A stretch of DNA of 64,000 bases from Sphagnum compactum (lineage: Eukaryota; Bryophyta; Sphagnopsida; Sphagnales). Below, piece by piece: positions 12,481 to 23,148 of the stretch (position 1 is the first letter of the stretch; each line of letters opens with the position of its first letter). The position numbers and the translations under genes are program-made. The notes beneath the pieces are model-generated. The model saw only the letters and a program-made list of their open reading frames with translations. It had not been told where the DNA came from and did not search any database. Where the stretch lies: positions 1,612,001 to 1,676,000 of the forward strand of contig OZ234498.1 in assembly GCA_965153455.1 (NCBI GenBank), written 5' to 3'.

Positions 12481-12767
12481 AACACACTCATCCATTGTGC
12501 AAACTTAAAAAAAAATTCTAAGGCATTGCAACTTGCTTGTCCCATGGAAGTGAAGTCAAGCTCCCATGGAAAGCATTTTTAGAAGGATAAAGTCATCTAT
12601 AGTGAATGAAAATGCGATACTAAGGATGAAAAGTTAAAAACACATTCATCCATCGTGCAACCTTTTATAAATCGTAAGTTGTTGCAACTTACTTGTCCCA
12701 AGGAAGTGAAGTGAAGCTCAGCTCCCATGGAAAGCATTTTTAGCAAGGATAAAAGTTGTCCATAGTG
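12445..12767 (+). repeat. tandem duplication, 159-bp period
   Basis: Unit A from GAATGA at 12,445 and unit B from GAATGAA at 12,604. Both contain ACTAAG(A/G)ATGAA, CATTCATCCAT(T/C)GTGCAA or a close variant, TTGCAACTT(G/A)CTTGTCCC and CCCATGGAAAGCATTTTTAG. Divergence is moderate. Confidence 0.8.
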
Positions 12768-13414
12768 TGCCGTGACATCATTGTGCATGAAAAGGCATGA
12801 TTACAGAAAGAAAATAACTTGAGAAATCCGCATCTGGGTGACTAGACTCTCCAAGAGCAGATACAATATGGGATTTTCAAAATTGTGCAATTAATCTCTC
12901 TTTCTTTTCCTCATGCTATATGTCCATGTAGGGTGAGGATGAACGGCCACTCAGCCATGTTAGTTGAGTGTCATCTTTTATGCTTGGACTCTTGGTGCAC
13001 TCAGTAGGAAAGTTATCACTATTTGTGGGTTGGCGGGTGTAGTATAATGTTTTGTAGGGTTTGCCTGGACTTCCTCTCATGCTCTTTTTGCACACCAATA
13101 ATAATGGCCAAAGATCCAATTGGCTCTCTTAAAAGTTTGGGAGTGAGTGGGTAGACACATAATGACTAAGTAAGTTGATGGCACTTGTTGATGGAAGTTG
13201 CAATTTAGTAGGTGCACGATGATTCATTGTTTTCTACAGGAGTCAATCAGGGCCATGAATCATTCCCTTCTCTCTGTTGTTCTTGATTTGAAGGAGAAGA
13301 GGATTCAGATCTTGGTTTGGAGGCACAGGAGGGACTTGATTCATGTCCATGTGTCACTCTGAGTGCAAACTGCAGAGTGAAATCTCAAAAGCATGGGAAC
13401 CAGATCAGGAAATT

Positions 13415-13418
<4 letters not shown>

Positions 13419-13444
<26 letters not shown>
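13419..13444. repeat. (AG)13 microsatellite
   Basis: Thirteen perfect AG units. The two open frames across it are repeat artefacts. Confidence 0.95.
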
Positions 13445-13445
<1 letters not shown>

Positions 13446-13830
13446 ATACATAATTGTCACTTAAAAGAGGTTGCTCCATTAACCCTAAGCTTCTTAGGAT
13501 GAACTGTTCTTTCATATCCATGTGACTCACACATAAAAAAACCTCCGTCCTTTCCACTAGTGTAGTCAAGGGCATCCTTATTTGACTAAATCTGCAAGTG
13601 GGCATTTTGTATAGGAGAAGGGCCTGAGTACACGCCCTTCTGTGATTTTTGACCTGTGCCCGAGGCTGGTACCTTCCACTGTAGAAGATCTAGCTTGCTG
13701 AAAACAGGTTTCTTCAGGCAGGTAATGGAGCTGAAAATACAAAGGAAAAATCGAGGCAGTGCTTTACGTAAAGTGAAACACTTGCAGACACAGGCATTTT
13801 GCTTTTTGAATTGCCCGAGTTAGATTTGAC

Positions 13831-13890
13831 CTTTTTACTGTGATACCTGAAGGTTACCCAGCTGGTACTTGCGGGGTATCACAGTAAAAG
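13831..13890. repeat. hairpin with 16-17-bp arms
   Basis: CTTTTTACTGTGATACC (13,831-13,847) pairs with GGTATCACAGTAAAAG (13,875-13,890), perfect except for one extra T. The 27-base loop contains CAGCTGGTACTTG. It may be a miniature foldback element or the end of a larger repeat; I saw no target duplication. Confidence 0.8.
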
Positions 13891-14516
13891 AATAAAAAAG
13901 TAAAAATTGTTGATTTTTATACTGGGCAATGCCCTTGGGCCAAGACGTTCCTGAGATAACAGCCTTTGGCATTTGGTCTTGGGGCCAATTATTTCACAAT
14001 GCCCCAGCCCTAGGGCATTTCCCTGCAAATAAAACATCATCTAGCAGATACTGTGCTAAGTTCCCAACGATGTAACAGAATCTCTCCCAAGTGCCAATTA
14101 CATTGGATAATTGCCATTAGTCTGACCTTGCTTGTGGCCACCCACTGCTTCTTGAGGTCCTCCCAATGAATATCACCTAATACACAATCGACTTGAATCA
14201 ATTTAATTCAACTAGCCTTGAAATCATGAGGATTCAAGATACCCAAGATCCCCATTTCATGAAGACCTAGATTGGGCTGAATTTTGAGAAATTAGCCATT
14301 TGACTGCAATCGCCAGCCAATGAGGAAGTCAATTCTGTAATGGATGAGAAATCATGCAGTCTTGAAGAATATATGGGCATAATTTCAGAATTGAGAAGAA
14401 ATCATGTCTCATCATTGACGGTAGCAGGCTTGCCGCACTGGAAGATGGCATAGTTGGGCACACTAGTATAGGCACACAGTTAAGTGCTTGAGAATGGTAC
14501 TAAGCAGCAATTCTTT

Positions 14517-14760
14517 TACTGACGAATTTTCGCAAATTTCGACTTGAAAAATATGATTTTCGAACTGTACAAAGGATTTTTAATGGAAAAAAATGACCCA
14601 AATTTGCCAGATTCCAAAGAAAAAGCAATCCGAATTGCCAGATTTGTACGATAAGGTACAGCAGGTAGCCAAGAATATAGAAGGATCTTTTTTTTTTTCC
14701 ACTTTCATATCTCGTATGTAGCCAACTTTGGCTGGATGATTGCCACTTTGGCTACACCAC
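14517..14760 (-). repeat. dispersed repeat R1, copy 2 (inverted)
   Basis: The reverse complement begins GTGTAGCCAAAGTGGCAATC and shows the copy-1 blocks ATATGAAAGT, TTCTATATTCTTGGCTACCT, AAATCTGGCAA and TCGAAATTTGCGAAAATTCG. Similarity to copy 1 is high over about 245 bases and stops sharply at both sides. Confidence 0.85.
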
Positions 14761-14786
14761 AATATAGATATCCGTAAAGTTAGGAA

Positions 14787-14908
14787 AAGACAGCACCAGT
14801 ACCCTGAGTTTGGTCATACACAGGGTGAGATTTAAAAAAAAACCCTGCAAAAAACTACATTAGCATTCAAGGGCGGGGTGAAACTCAGGAAACCATCAAT
14901 CACCCTAT
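14787..14908 (+). repeat. dispersed repeat R3, copy 1
   Basis: Starts CAGCACCAGTACCCTGAGTT and continues through CATACACAGGGTGAGATT, CTACATTAGCATTCAAGGG and AAACCATCAAT. The reverse complement of 46,185-46,325 shows the same order with few differences. It abuts R1 copy 2 with about 25 bases between, so the two could be parts of one larger element. Confidence 0.85.
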
Positions 14909-15369
14909 CTTTCTCTTTTCCTGACCGCCTCCACTACTGCTACATACATTTTCACTGCTCCTACCTGTACAGCTACTATAATTCCTCTCGAACCTTGTGC
15001 ATTAATACTGAGATTTAATAAAATTTCCTTACTTTATGGACACAACTAAAAGAGGGGTTAGGGGGTGAAAGGACGCCCATATTCACAGGGTGAATTTGTG
15101 GATTTCTCTAATATCCTTAAAAGAAACCCTGCTACTAATGGATGCTCTGGTTTTGAAAAAAATGTTTTTCACCTGAAAAAACCATATCATTGCGTGACAT
15201 GCACTTCCTCCACTAATGCACCGTACTGCCAGCGCAATTCGACATCTGTGATCTCACATTCTCGCAAGTATTTTCGCCTTTTAGTTTCAAGCCAAAATAC
15301 TTTTCTTTTTTCTTGAGGTCCCCTCCCCCCCAAAAAGCTTCAAAGAAGTTTGGTAGAGTCAGCTACTTT

Positions 15370-16200
15370 CCTTGCGACTTAAGAGCTGCTCAATGTCTGG
15401 AGGGGCCGGCCGGTGGCTATTATTACCAACACTCTTTGTCGTCTTTCTCTCGCCGCTAATAATTAAAAAAAAAGCGGTACCTAAAGGGGGCTCTCGCTCG
15501 AGGAAATTTAGAGCTCGCGAACTCGTTTGCAAAGCTTGATTGAGTGAGGCAAAAGAATCTCCTCAATTCAGGTTTGCAAAAGTGAATCAGTCTGTAAATT
15601 ATTTTGTTGACGGATTTTCGAAGAAGAATCCGTGGGGGTTTTTATTTGGGGAGAAGTTGAAGAACTCTTGGAGTTGAAGTACATTGTGTCTCTGCATCTT
15701 CACTTTGCATATGTACATGCTCAGCTTGCTTCGCATGTGTACAGAAATTGTCTTGGGATTTGGCCGTCTCGCTCATAAAGCGTCTAGGTTTCGTCTGAAT
15801 CGGAGCTTGGTGCAAGTTTCTCTTATTGCTCTTCAATCTATATATTCGAATACTCGAGCGACGACAATTCACCTTGGTGATTGGCGTCTCTAGCCTTGTC
15901 TTCTCGATAGAATTTCGACTCATTGGCTTGCAAACCGTTTAGCCGCACCAGTCCCGTAAACTGCATTGTTTCCGACCTGAGTATTTTATTCGCCACGCGT
16001 TGTTTCTTCAGGTGAATTTCCTCCTTTCTTCCCTCTGCCTGCGTTGTTTGAATCTGCATTGTATCCGGGAAGAGCTTATTGCTGCTCTTAACGGTGAAAT
16101 TGTGCTTCTCCGGCGATAGATAGAACCTAATTTCGTCACGAAAAGCATTACAATCGTAGCATAAGCAATATTTGAGGTTTATGACCATTTCAAGGCACGT
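15370..16200. promoter_or_regulatory. CpG-retaining island, gene identity unknown
   Basis: This 0.8 kb is rich in intact CpG (GGCCGGCCGG, CTCGCCGC, GCTCGCGAACTCG, CACGCGTTG, CCGGCGATAG) while the flanks are CpG-poor. In a methylated plant genome that marks DNA kept unmethylated, usually a promoter or first exon. Open frames exist on both strands (plus 15,684-15,893; minus 15,642-15,923 and 15,838-16,188), but none has a recognisable domain. It could be a 5' leader and promoter, a non-coding RNA gene, or a recently silenced gene. Direction is undetermined. Confidence 0.45.
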
Positions 16201-16295
16201 TGATTGCTTTCATTCCTTCTACTCGGTGCGACCTGGACATCAAGACTGCACATTCCAAGAATTCCTCTTACTTGAATTCCGAAACATTTTTATTT

Positions 16296-16520
16296 CTCTA
16301 TATAAGCTTATATTGGCATTTTCTGCATTGCTTTGCTGCTTGTAAACCAAAATATTGATACACAAGAATGTACAATGTAAGCATGTGAAAATCACCACTG
16401 CCACATGAATGATCTTAACTTGGATTATTCATTTTTTAACTGTGGATGCTACTTATAAAGATGCGTGAAGAAAAAATCTGAAGTCCTTATTCCTTTTTTG
16501 GAACGCCAATCTTGAATGAG
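16296..16520 (+). repeat. direct repeat R2, copy 1
   Basis: Contains TATTGATACACAAGAATGTA, ATCACCACTGCCACATGAAT, GATCTTAACTTGGATTATTC and a distal TCTTGAATGAG. 22,798-23,040 has the diverged equivalents in the same order and orientation. Identity is roughly 70 % in the core by eye. R2 copies lie on either side of the GnTI gene. Confidence 0.7.
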
Positions 16521-16529
16521 CCCTCTTGT

Positions 16530-19500
16530 AAGATCTTTAATCCCCAACATGTGATTTCATGTGGCCAGTTTGCAGGTATTCAGGTTGACAATGTGGCAAT
16601 GGCATATCATCTTGGAAAACCACATACAAACTCTTGAGCTGGATTGGCTGTTGCAAACGTGAAGGCTGCACTCCAAAGACCCTGTTGCTTAACATCATAT
16701 TGGAGAGGGCTTGGAAGATATTGCACATCATTGCTGTGTCCCTGAATCAATACTGCAGAATCATACATTACAATAGGTTTTGACAAACTGAATTTTGGTT
16801 TGCTAGTGTTGTCTTGAGAAGCCAATTTCAACACAACAGGAGGAAATAGATTTAAGAGGCAAAAACTTTTTTCTGGCCTCAACATTCTGGCCCTGAGATA
16901 TGCAGTGGTCACGAGGGGTAGTTCTTCTACCTTCATACAGACCACCAGGGCCACCTACCAGAAACAGGGCCTCACAAATGGTGTCAATCCTCCAGAAGGA
17001 AAGTGGCTTCAGAGATGTGGAGAAGGGAGACAAGGACCATTGCAGGTTCCATGGGGAGTGGACAATCCACTTGATTCCAGTTATCTTGTTGATCTGTATT
17101 TTGATTCTCTACATTTCCTCATCTGACGTACCATTTGAGGGTGAGAGATTACAAAGAAACTGCCATCCCCATCTCTAATTGCCATGATTGCTTACAAAAA
17201 CTTCATGGTTGGAAGATGCATTCAATTGTTGATGTTGTGCTAACACTGAGTCTTTAATTGCTCCTGCTGTCTCTTTATCCTTACATTTCAGGTCTGTAAG
17301 ACCTATATGCTGCTTGATTTTGTGTAGCAGACTTGTGGTACTGTTGTCCTTTGATGATTGGAATATAGTTTCACATAATATAACTAACCTGTTTGATGTG
17401 TGCACAGGACATGAAAGCCTAGGTAATGATGTGAGTAATAAGATTGTGGAAAAATCAGCATTAACAGAAAGACACTTGCAAGAGGCAAGCACATTGCAAG
17501 TGGAGGAAGAACACTCATCTACAGAACTTCAAAATGCTCTTGGCATCAAACTTGAGCAGCAAAAATTGAACTTGCCAAGTGTCCCACAAATGCTGCTCAA
17601 AGGTGTTGTCAATTCAATTCATTGATGTACAGGAGTACACTGCTGAAGATCTGAGATAAGTTTCAGCCTCCAGCTGGAGTTCCAGTGTGCAAGAGCCCAG
17701 ACCCAGAAATGCCCACTATTCATTTGCCAATGTTTCTGGCAGCTTCCCAATATCCAGCAAATCACTAAATACTCTCTTCTCAATTCAGAATCTCTCTCCT
17801 GTCATCCAGCCCTGATACATTAGGGTCTGGTCTTCCAACAGAAAGAAGTAGTGGGGAATCACCAGGGATCTCTCTGGATTAGGGGACAAATCGGTACTCT
17901 ATCTATTTTGCCTAGTTAAACAATATTTTGTGGCTGAAAGCTTGATTTCCAGTCTAGGCTATGTTCTCTTCAGAGCCTTGGCACACCTTCCACTCTATTA
18001 TGGATCAGTGCCCAAAAGCTTTGGGGCCATGTTCTACACAAACCCCACTTTTGAGAGTTTAGTTACATTTAGTAATCCAAGTACCCAAATGAAACTCTCA
18101 ATTCCAGTTCAGTACACAGATCTCCTTCTGCACAGATGTGTAAGTGATGGTGTCCACTGCAACAAGTCAAATCCTTACTAATCATGTCCTTGACTTGATT
18201 TTTTTGATACTGAAGAAGTAAAGGATTCCTTAAGAGCCCGCTATGGAGGACCGTTACTGCCTCAAACCAGTAACCTCTGGACGAAGATCTGCTAGCTAAT
18301 CACTCTGATGCGTGGAGGGGTCTCTTTTGCAGCCAAGATAAGCAACAACAGAGACTGCATGACTAGTGGAAACCCTCTGTTTGCCTATTTTCAAAACTCC
18401 AAGAATAGCGTTCTGTCAGGATCGAAATTAGCTCTTTGCCATCTAGTACTACACAATACATATGAAACCCAATCACCCTTATCCAGCCAGCTCCACTTGT
18501 GGAAATCACACATAACCACAACATTATCAAACAGAAGCCCGAATGCAGACATCAAGCAAATCCATGAAGAGTGAAGGAACAGCAACCAATGCAATGCTAG
18601 AGATGATGAATCACATGTGAAACTTGAATGAAGCATGGAAGAGGATCCTTTTGAATTTTCTTCTGTACTGTGGAGCCACATGGCACAAGATACCTCTCCA
18701 TGCAACCCTAAATACATACAGATGCAACCTGTGATGCGAAAGGTGATATTTGCTGCCATCCCAGAGTCAAGAGGGTCAAAATGGTTACTGTTAATCAAAC
18801 ATTTCATGGATATGCAAGAAAGAAACAGATCATGGGCTTGACACAGCCCACACTTGTAGATGATGCAATCTTTTGGAAGGGGCATTCTGGTTATGAAATA
18901 CCATCTCTAAGGAATTTCAGAGAATAAGTCAACAAGAACACTTTGAAGGTAAGCATTGTGTCAGTTTTGGCCAAACCAAAATAAACACAGAGAAAATGAC
19001 TGCAATCATAACCTTGAGAGTGTCACTGACAAAGCATCAGACCATCACCTCAACCATAAATAGCAGTGACTAGCTGCCCTGACTCCACTGCCTTCAACAG
19101 CTCCCAACAGTGGATGTACATAAGTATCCTGAGTTTCTCACCCATTTCCCAGAAGCAATGAAAAGACTCAGTCCTGACATTTGCTGGCACTCAAAATGAC
19201 ATATGAACAAGTCAATAGCATCCTCATAAAGCTGCAACAAGCTTGTGAGGGTAAGCTTAATTTTGTTTTAGCTTTTCCCTGTACAAGCTAGCATCTACAC
19301 CAAAAGCACAGAGAACCCTACACTATGGAAAGAAGTGTAAACATAAGTATCATGCGAAATACTTGTGAGAAATAGGTGAAATGCAGGTTATTCCACTGAC
19401 TAATTCTGCACAACCACTATGCCAGTTCTATACATGGACCAATTTGGTCCTCATCCAAGTAGTACACTTAGTATGCAAGTCATGAATTTGCTTGTGCACA

Positions 19501-19700
19501 GCAAAAGTATCTTCTGCTCATTCATCATATGTCCCTGCTGGATGCACAATCCACAATATATCCACCAATAATCTGGGGATTGGAGAAAATGATCAACTCA
19601 GGCAGAAAGGAGGCTACATTTGTCTCTTGAGGAACTAGGGTTTAAGATCTGTCCCTCCAATCTTGAGATAAACCCTGACTCAGAGGCCTTCAACATCCTT
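16530..19700. other. intergenic, moderate GC; one weak candidate exon
   Basis: No gene can be assigned. 17,408-17,600 (plus) is bounded by a good acceptor (TGTGTGCACAG/GA) and a possible donor (CTCAAAG/GTGTTG) and stays open with a Glu/Leu/Gln-rich sequence, so it could be an exon. I cannot link it to others. Minus-strand DNA just below 19,717 is the expected 3'UTR of GnTI; no AATAAA was found near it. A 164-codon minus-strand frame at 18,391-18,885 has no recognisable feature. Confidence 0.35.
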
Positions 19701-19717
19701 CCTATTCATATGACTCA

Positions 19718-21079
19718 TCAAGATATCTCTTCACCTTTGAAGCCAAGCAACTTCAATGAATCTGGCCTGAGGAAGTATATCTTTTTCTTTCCCATCCATC
19801 TGAAAACCACCACTCCCTTGTATGCTGTTCTTGGCACCCCATCTTTCCATTCTTCAAATACACCAAACAGCCTAGCAAGCCCTTCAAATTGCCTCTGGCT
19901 GCTGTACTCAATCCTTACATCCTCTCCCACACTCTCTGCCATCTTCACTACATTTGCCTGTGAATTAGGTAATGGTAATGCCCTTGCAATCAGTGCAGCA
20001 AACTCCCTATTGAACCTTTCCTCCTGCAAAAAGCCAAGATCCTTGGACTTCCAATTTACAGCCACATCATTCAGTTTGATGGGTTCCAAGTACTGTTTGA
20101 AGAATTGACCCATGCTTGATCCATGTTCACCAAAATTATATGTTCTGCAGACTTCAGGGCGGATGAAATGGCGGCCTTTCCGGGTGGAATTCAACCTCAA
20201 CCAGTCATCCCAGTAAGCAGCTGGCCACTTTGGGCGAAGTTCTTCCCAGAATTGATTGGTGAGCATCCATCCAAGTCCTGGGAAGAAGTCAGAGCGATAG
20301 ATAGCCTTAGAATCATACACAAATTGTCTCTGGCCATTGTCATTCCATGAGGAAACTGCCACAACGGATTTGTCCTCCTCCAGCAGCCAAGAAGTGGCCT
20401 CAAAGTAGTCAAAAAAATCTGGTGCAATTTCCATGTCATCTTCTAAGATGATAACCCTAGAAAAGCTTCTCTTGTTGAAGAGCTCTGTAAGCGCCCACTT
20501 ATAATGGCTTGCAATCTTGTAGTATGCATCATTCTCTTGGGGATTTTTTTTCCGCAGTGGTTCCCCATCAACATGTTGCAAGTACGTGACCTCAGGAAAC
20601 CCTTTTGCCACGACCTTCACAGCTTCCATTGACCCATCCTGTGACACAAATAGAGGGAACTTTCCTGCAACGGGAATCTGATACTTGAGAACAGATTTCA
20701 ACGTGCGCTCCAAATAGTCTGGTCTATTGCACGCCATTATCACCACCGCTGCTACGATCTCCCCCTCGACTACTATGTTCTGAGACTGTTTTCTTGACCT
20801 GTCTCTGCTTTGGTAGTCCTGGACAAGCATGGTTAGCTGCGCAAACTTATTCTCTAGTCTTTCATTTTCTTCTTCTAGAGCTATAAGACGTCCTTGCTGC
20901 GAGCTGTATTTGTCAATGAGGTTCCGCTTGAGGCGTATACACTCGTTCTCATTCTCTATAGCAGAGGCTATGCGGTCTGCATAATGTGATTGCACTGCGA
21001 ACAGCCGCATTTGCACCACCATGAAGAAGACAGCAGCTGCCAGTAGCCCTATGCGTGCCCCGCACCCCACTCTCACCAT
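19718..21079 (-). CDS. GNTI: alpha-1,3-mannosyl-glycoprotein 2-beta-N-acetylglucosaminyltransferase I
   Basis: Adds GlcNAc from UDP-GlcNAc to the alpha-1,3 arm of Man5GlcNAc2, the first step from oligomannose to hybrid and complex N-glycans in the cis/medial Golgi (family GT13). The 453 residues match the usual plant length (about 445). A short basic N-terminus leads into one membrane segment (residues about 10-28), a type II Golgi anchor, then a Glu/Arg/Leu-rich stem likely to form a coiled coil (about 41-90). The catalytic domain starts at AAVVIMACNRPDYLERTLKS (110 on). VIILEDDMEIAPDFFDYFEA carries the metal/UDP-binding EDD at 213-215. FFPGLGWML (265-273), YWDDWLR (289-295, with the expected catalytic Asp) and CRTYNFGEHGSSMGQFF (311-327) are all intact. 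NST (297-299) is a potential glycosylation sequon. The start ATG has A at -3 and G at +4, and the frame opens with the anchor, which supports it. The coding sequence has no intron, whereas as I recall the Arabidopsis gene is split into many exons. The frame is unbroken, so the gene is probably functional. Confidence 0.96.
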   Translation of the reverse strand: MVRVGCGARIGLLAAAVFFMVVQMRLFAVQSHYADRIASAIENENECIRLKRNLIDKYSSQQGRLIALEEENERLENKFAQLTMLVQDYQSRDRSRKQSQNIVVEGEIVAAVVIMACNRPDYLERTLKSVLKYQIPVAGKFPLFVSQDGSMEAVKVVAKGFPEVTYLQHVDGEPLRKKNPQENDAYYKIASHYKWALTELFNKRSFSRVIILEDDMEIAPDFFDYFEATSWLLEEDKSVVAVSSWNDNGQRQFVYDSKAIYRSDFFPGLGWMLTNQFWEELRPKWPAAYWDDWLRLNSTRKGRHFIRPEVCRTYNFGEHGSSMGQFFKQYLEPIKLNDVAVNWKSKDLGFLQEERFNREFAALIARALPLPNSQANVVKMAESVGEDVRIEYSSQRQFEGLARLFGVFEEWKDGVPRTAYKGVVVFRWMGKKKIYFLRPDSLKLLGFKGEEIS

Positions 21080-21125
21080 CTTTCAGCTCCTACTACAAAA
21101 ACCCCTATTTCCCTGCTCCAAATTG

Positions 21126-21301
21126 CTGCAAGCAAAGATCTGATACCATCACCACGCCCCACATTGAACCACTGACCTGATTCAGTGACCTAATTCAAAA
21201 ACATCTAAACTACTAAAGCAAATAACATCCCACATACCTACTGAACTAAATACCTAATTCACCAACACCTAAACTACTAGAGCAAATAACGTCCCACATA
21301 C
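21126..21301 (-). other. probable 5'UTR intron of the GnTI gene
   Basis: Reading the minus strand, CTTAATCCA/GTATGTGGGA gives a donor at 21,301. ATCTTTGCTTGCAG/CAATTTGG gives a strong acceptor ending at 21,126, 46 bases upstream of the ATG. The resulting 176-base intron is a normal plant size. A second, better-matching donor (TAG/GTATGT) occurs at 21,237 because the donor region is duplicated, so two spliced leaders 64 bases apart are possible. Predicted from sequence only. Confidence 0.45.
21188..21301. repeat. 64-bp tandem duplication in the GnTI leader
   Basis: ACCTAATTC starts both units, at 21,188 and 21,252. Both then carry ACATCTAAACTACTA or ACACCTAAACTACTA, followed by GCAAATAAC(A/G)TCCCACATAC. 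On the minus strand each unit contains GTATGTGGGA, i.e. a copy of the putative 5' splice site. Confidence 0.9.
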
Positions 21302-21361
21302 TGGATTAAGGAGAGAGCAAGAGTTTCCAATCAAGAGCTTATCCCGGCAGCAGCTGCATCA

Positions 21362-21370
21362 AAACCCTAA
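21362..21370 (+). promoter_or_regulatory. telo-box AAACCCTAA
   Basis: AAACCCTAA, the plant telo-box found in many promoters and 5' leaders, lies about 290 bases upstream of the GnTI ATG. It is a short motif that could occur by chance; the position is plausible for the leader or proximal promoter of this gene. Confidence 0.4.
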
Positions 21371-21483
21371 TTTTGAAGAAGAGACACTCCACTCAAGGAA
21401 CGATGGCTCGAATTTGACACACCCCAAACAATGTGGACTGGACAAACGGAGACTAAGAGTGTTTTTGTTTTGGGGTCAATTTT

Positions 21484-21700
21484 GTGATGTAGCCAAAGTG
21501 GCGATGAACTACATGAAGATTTAGCCAAATTTGGCTACTTGCTAAATATGAAAGTAAAATTTGTTAAACATCATTCTGTTTATTTGGCTACCTACTTGAA
21601 CCAGATACAGAAATCTGGAGATTTTCCTTAAAATTTGGTCAATATATATGGCTATTGAAAATCTCAAAAATACTTGATTTTAGCCCTTTTAATTTTCAAC
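21484..21700 (+). repeat. dispersed repeat R1, copy 3 (diverged)
   Basis: Starts GTGATGTAGCCAAAGTGGCG and keeps GCTAAATATGAAAGTAAAAT, TTTGGCTACCTACTTGAACC and ACAGAAATCTGGAGA. It is more diverged than copies 1 and 2, and the homology fades beyond about 21,700. It ends the GnTI upstream region. Confidence 0.75.
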
Positions 21701-22797
21701 ATAGCTTTCTGGCTATATAAGGCTGGAACTTTCTAGTGTTGGTCGAGCTCTGCCTGGTATTAGGGATCCTACCGGGCAAATGCTTACATTTGTTTATCAA
21801 GAAAAACTTCCCATTACTCTTTGAAAATGTGTCTGAATTTTTCAGGATGTAAATTTTTTATATAATTGTTTGCCCAGAGTTTTAGGTTGATTATAATATG
21901 TATTTTATTTCTTGTTGTTCCTGGAAATATGATTAAATCTTTCATAATGTGCTCGGTAGGTTTGTAAAATCTTGTGTTGCACTTTCTTGACCTATGCTTG
22001 CACTTGTAGGACACCCCTACATGCTCTCAAAAAAACCTGAAGCTTGAACCAAATGGTTCCATAATTTAATTAGTGCAAAGATAAATTAGTTTGTGTATTT
22101 TCAATAGGCACAAGCATGGATATTAAATGTCCTATTGTGCATTGAAAACCTAAATGAATTGTTAGTTTCATTCTTGGATTGAAATTGACCCCCTTACTTG
22201 AAACTCACAAGTAGTATAAAGCTTGGAATTGTCAAATTAAGGAATTGGCAATATGAAAATTTTGATATGGCCCTAGAATTAATGAGGTTTACCTTTTGAA
22301 AATTTTAGTTGGGCTTATCTATGGGTTGAGTTCTCAAAATGACTATTCAATAGAAAAATGACTACATGGTCTAATTTTGGGTTTTTATATATTCATTGCA
22401 TTATAATGGATTTTTGCTTCCATGAACAATTAAAATGTTGTCATGTTAAAAAATTTAAAAATATGTTGGGTAATATATAAAAGTCATGTAAAGTATTTTG
22501 AGTATTTTAGATAACTATATCAACTATCATAATCACAACTTTGTCTAAAGAACCAAAAGGAACACATTAAGTTATGCAGTTGACTTCAAAAATTTTAATG
22601 GATAAATAATGTTTACATCTATGTTTAATATTGTTCATTGGATGCATACAAGGATAAAGGATGTACATAATTCATTTTCTAAGGCTACATGGAAAAGGAT
22701 TATTATGTTTGACCAAATTTTGGTTGTTTGTTTGCATTCATTGGGCTTGGAATTTGTAACCCCAAGTGCAAGTCAAATGTGTAAGAAATTTATCAAG

Positions 22798-23040
22798 TTG
22801 TTTATATAAGATTATATAAACATTTTTTGCATTTATGGTTGTGAATCAAAGTATTGATGCACAACAATGTACACATATGAAAAGTCATCACCACTAGCAC
22901 ACGAATTATCTTAATTTGAACTATTCAAAATTTTCACTTAATTTTTTCCCATTTATATTCTATTTTGATAGATAGTGGAATAAAAACCTTGGAATCTTTG
23001 TTCGTAAAAATGATATACCCTAATTTTGAATGAGTTCGAC
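22798..23040 (+). repeat. direct repeat R2, copy 2
   Basis: Contains TATTGATGCACAACAATGTA, CATCACCACTAGCACACGAA, TTATCTTAATTTGAACTATTC and TTTTGAATGAG in the order seen at 16,296-16,520. It is AT-shifted relative to copy 1, consistent with longer decay in methylated surroundings. Confidence 0.7.
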
Positions 23041-23148
23041 TAGATTCAAAAGCATAAAGGGGTGTAATCACATTAATATGTATAGTGTAACTATAATGAG
23101 CGCTTGGTTTTATGTATTTAACATTTTAGAGAAAAAAAAACTCCAAAT

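Noticed and set aside
16803-17178. Overlapping open frames on both strands near 16.8-17.2 kb
   Set aside because: No domain, and the frames on both strands are equally open, so neither is favoured.
18391-18885. 164-codon minus-strand frame downstream of GnTI
   Set aside because: Cys/Ser/Leu-rich with no recognisable motif, no start context of note and no homologous look; probably chance.
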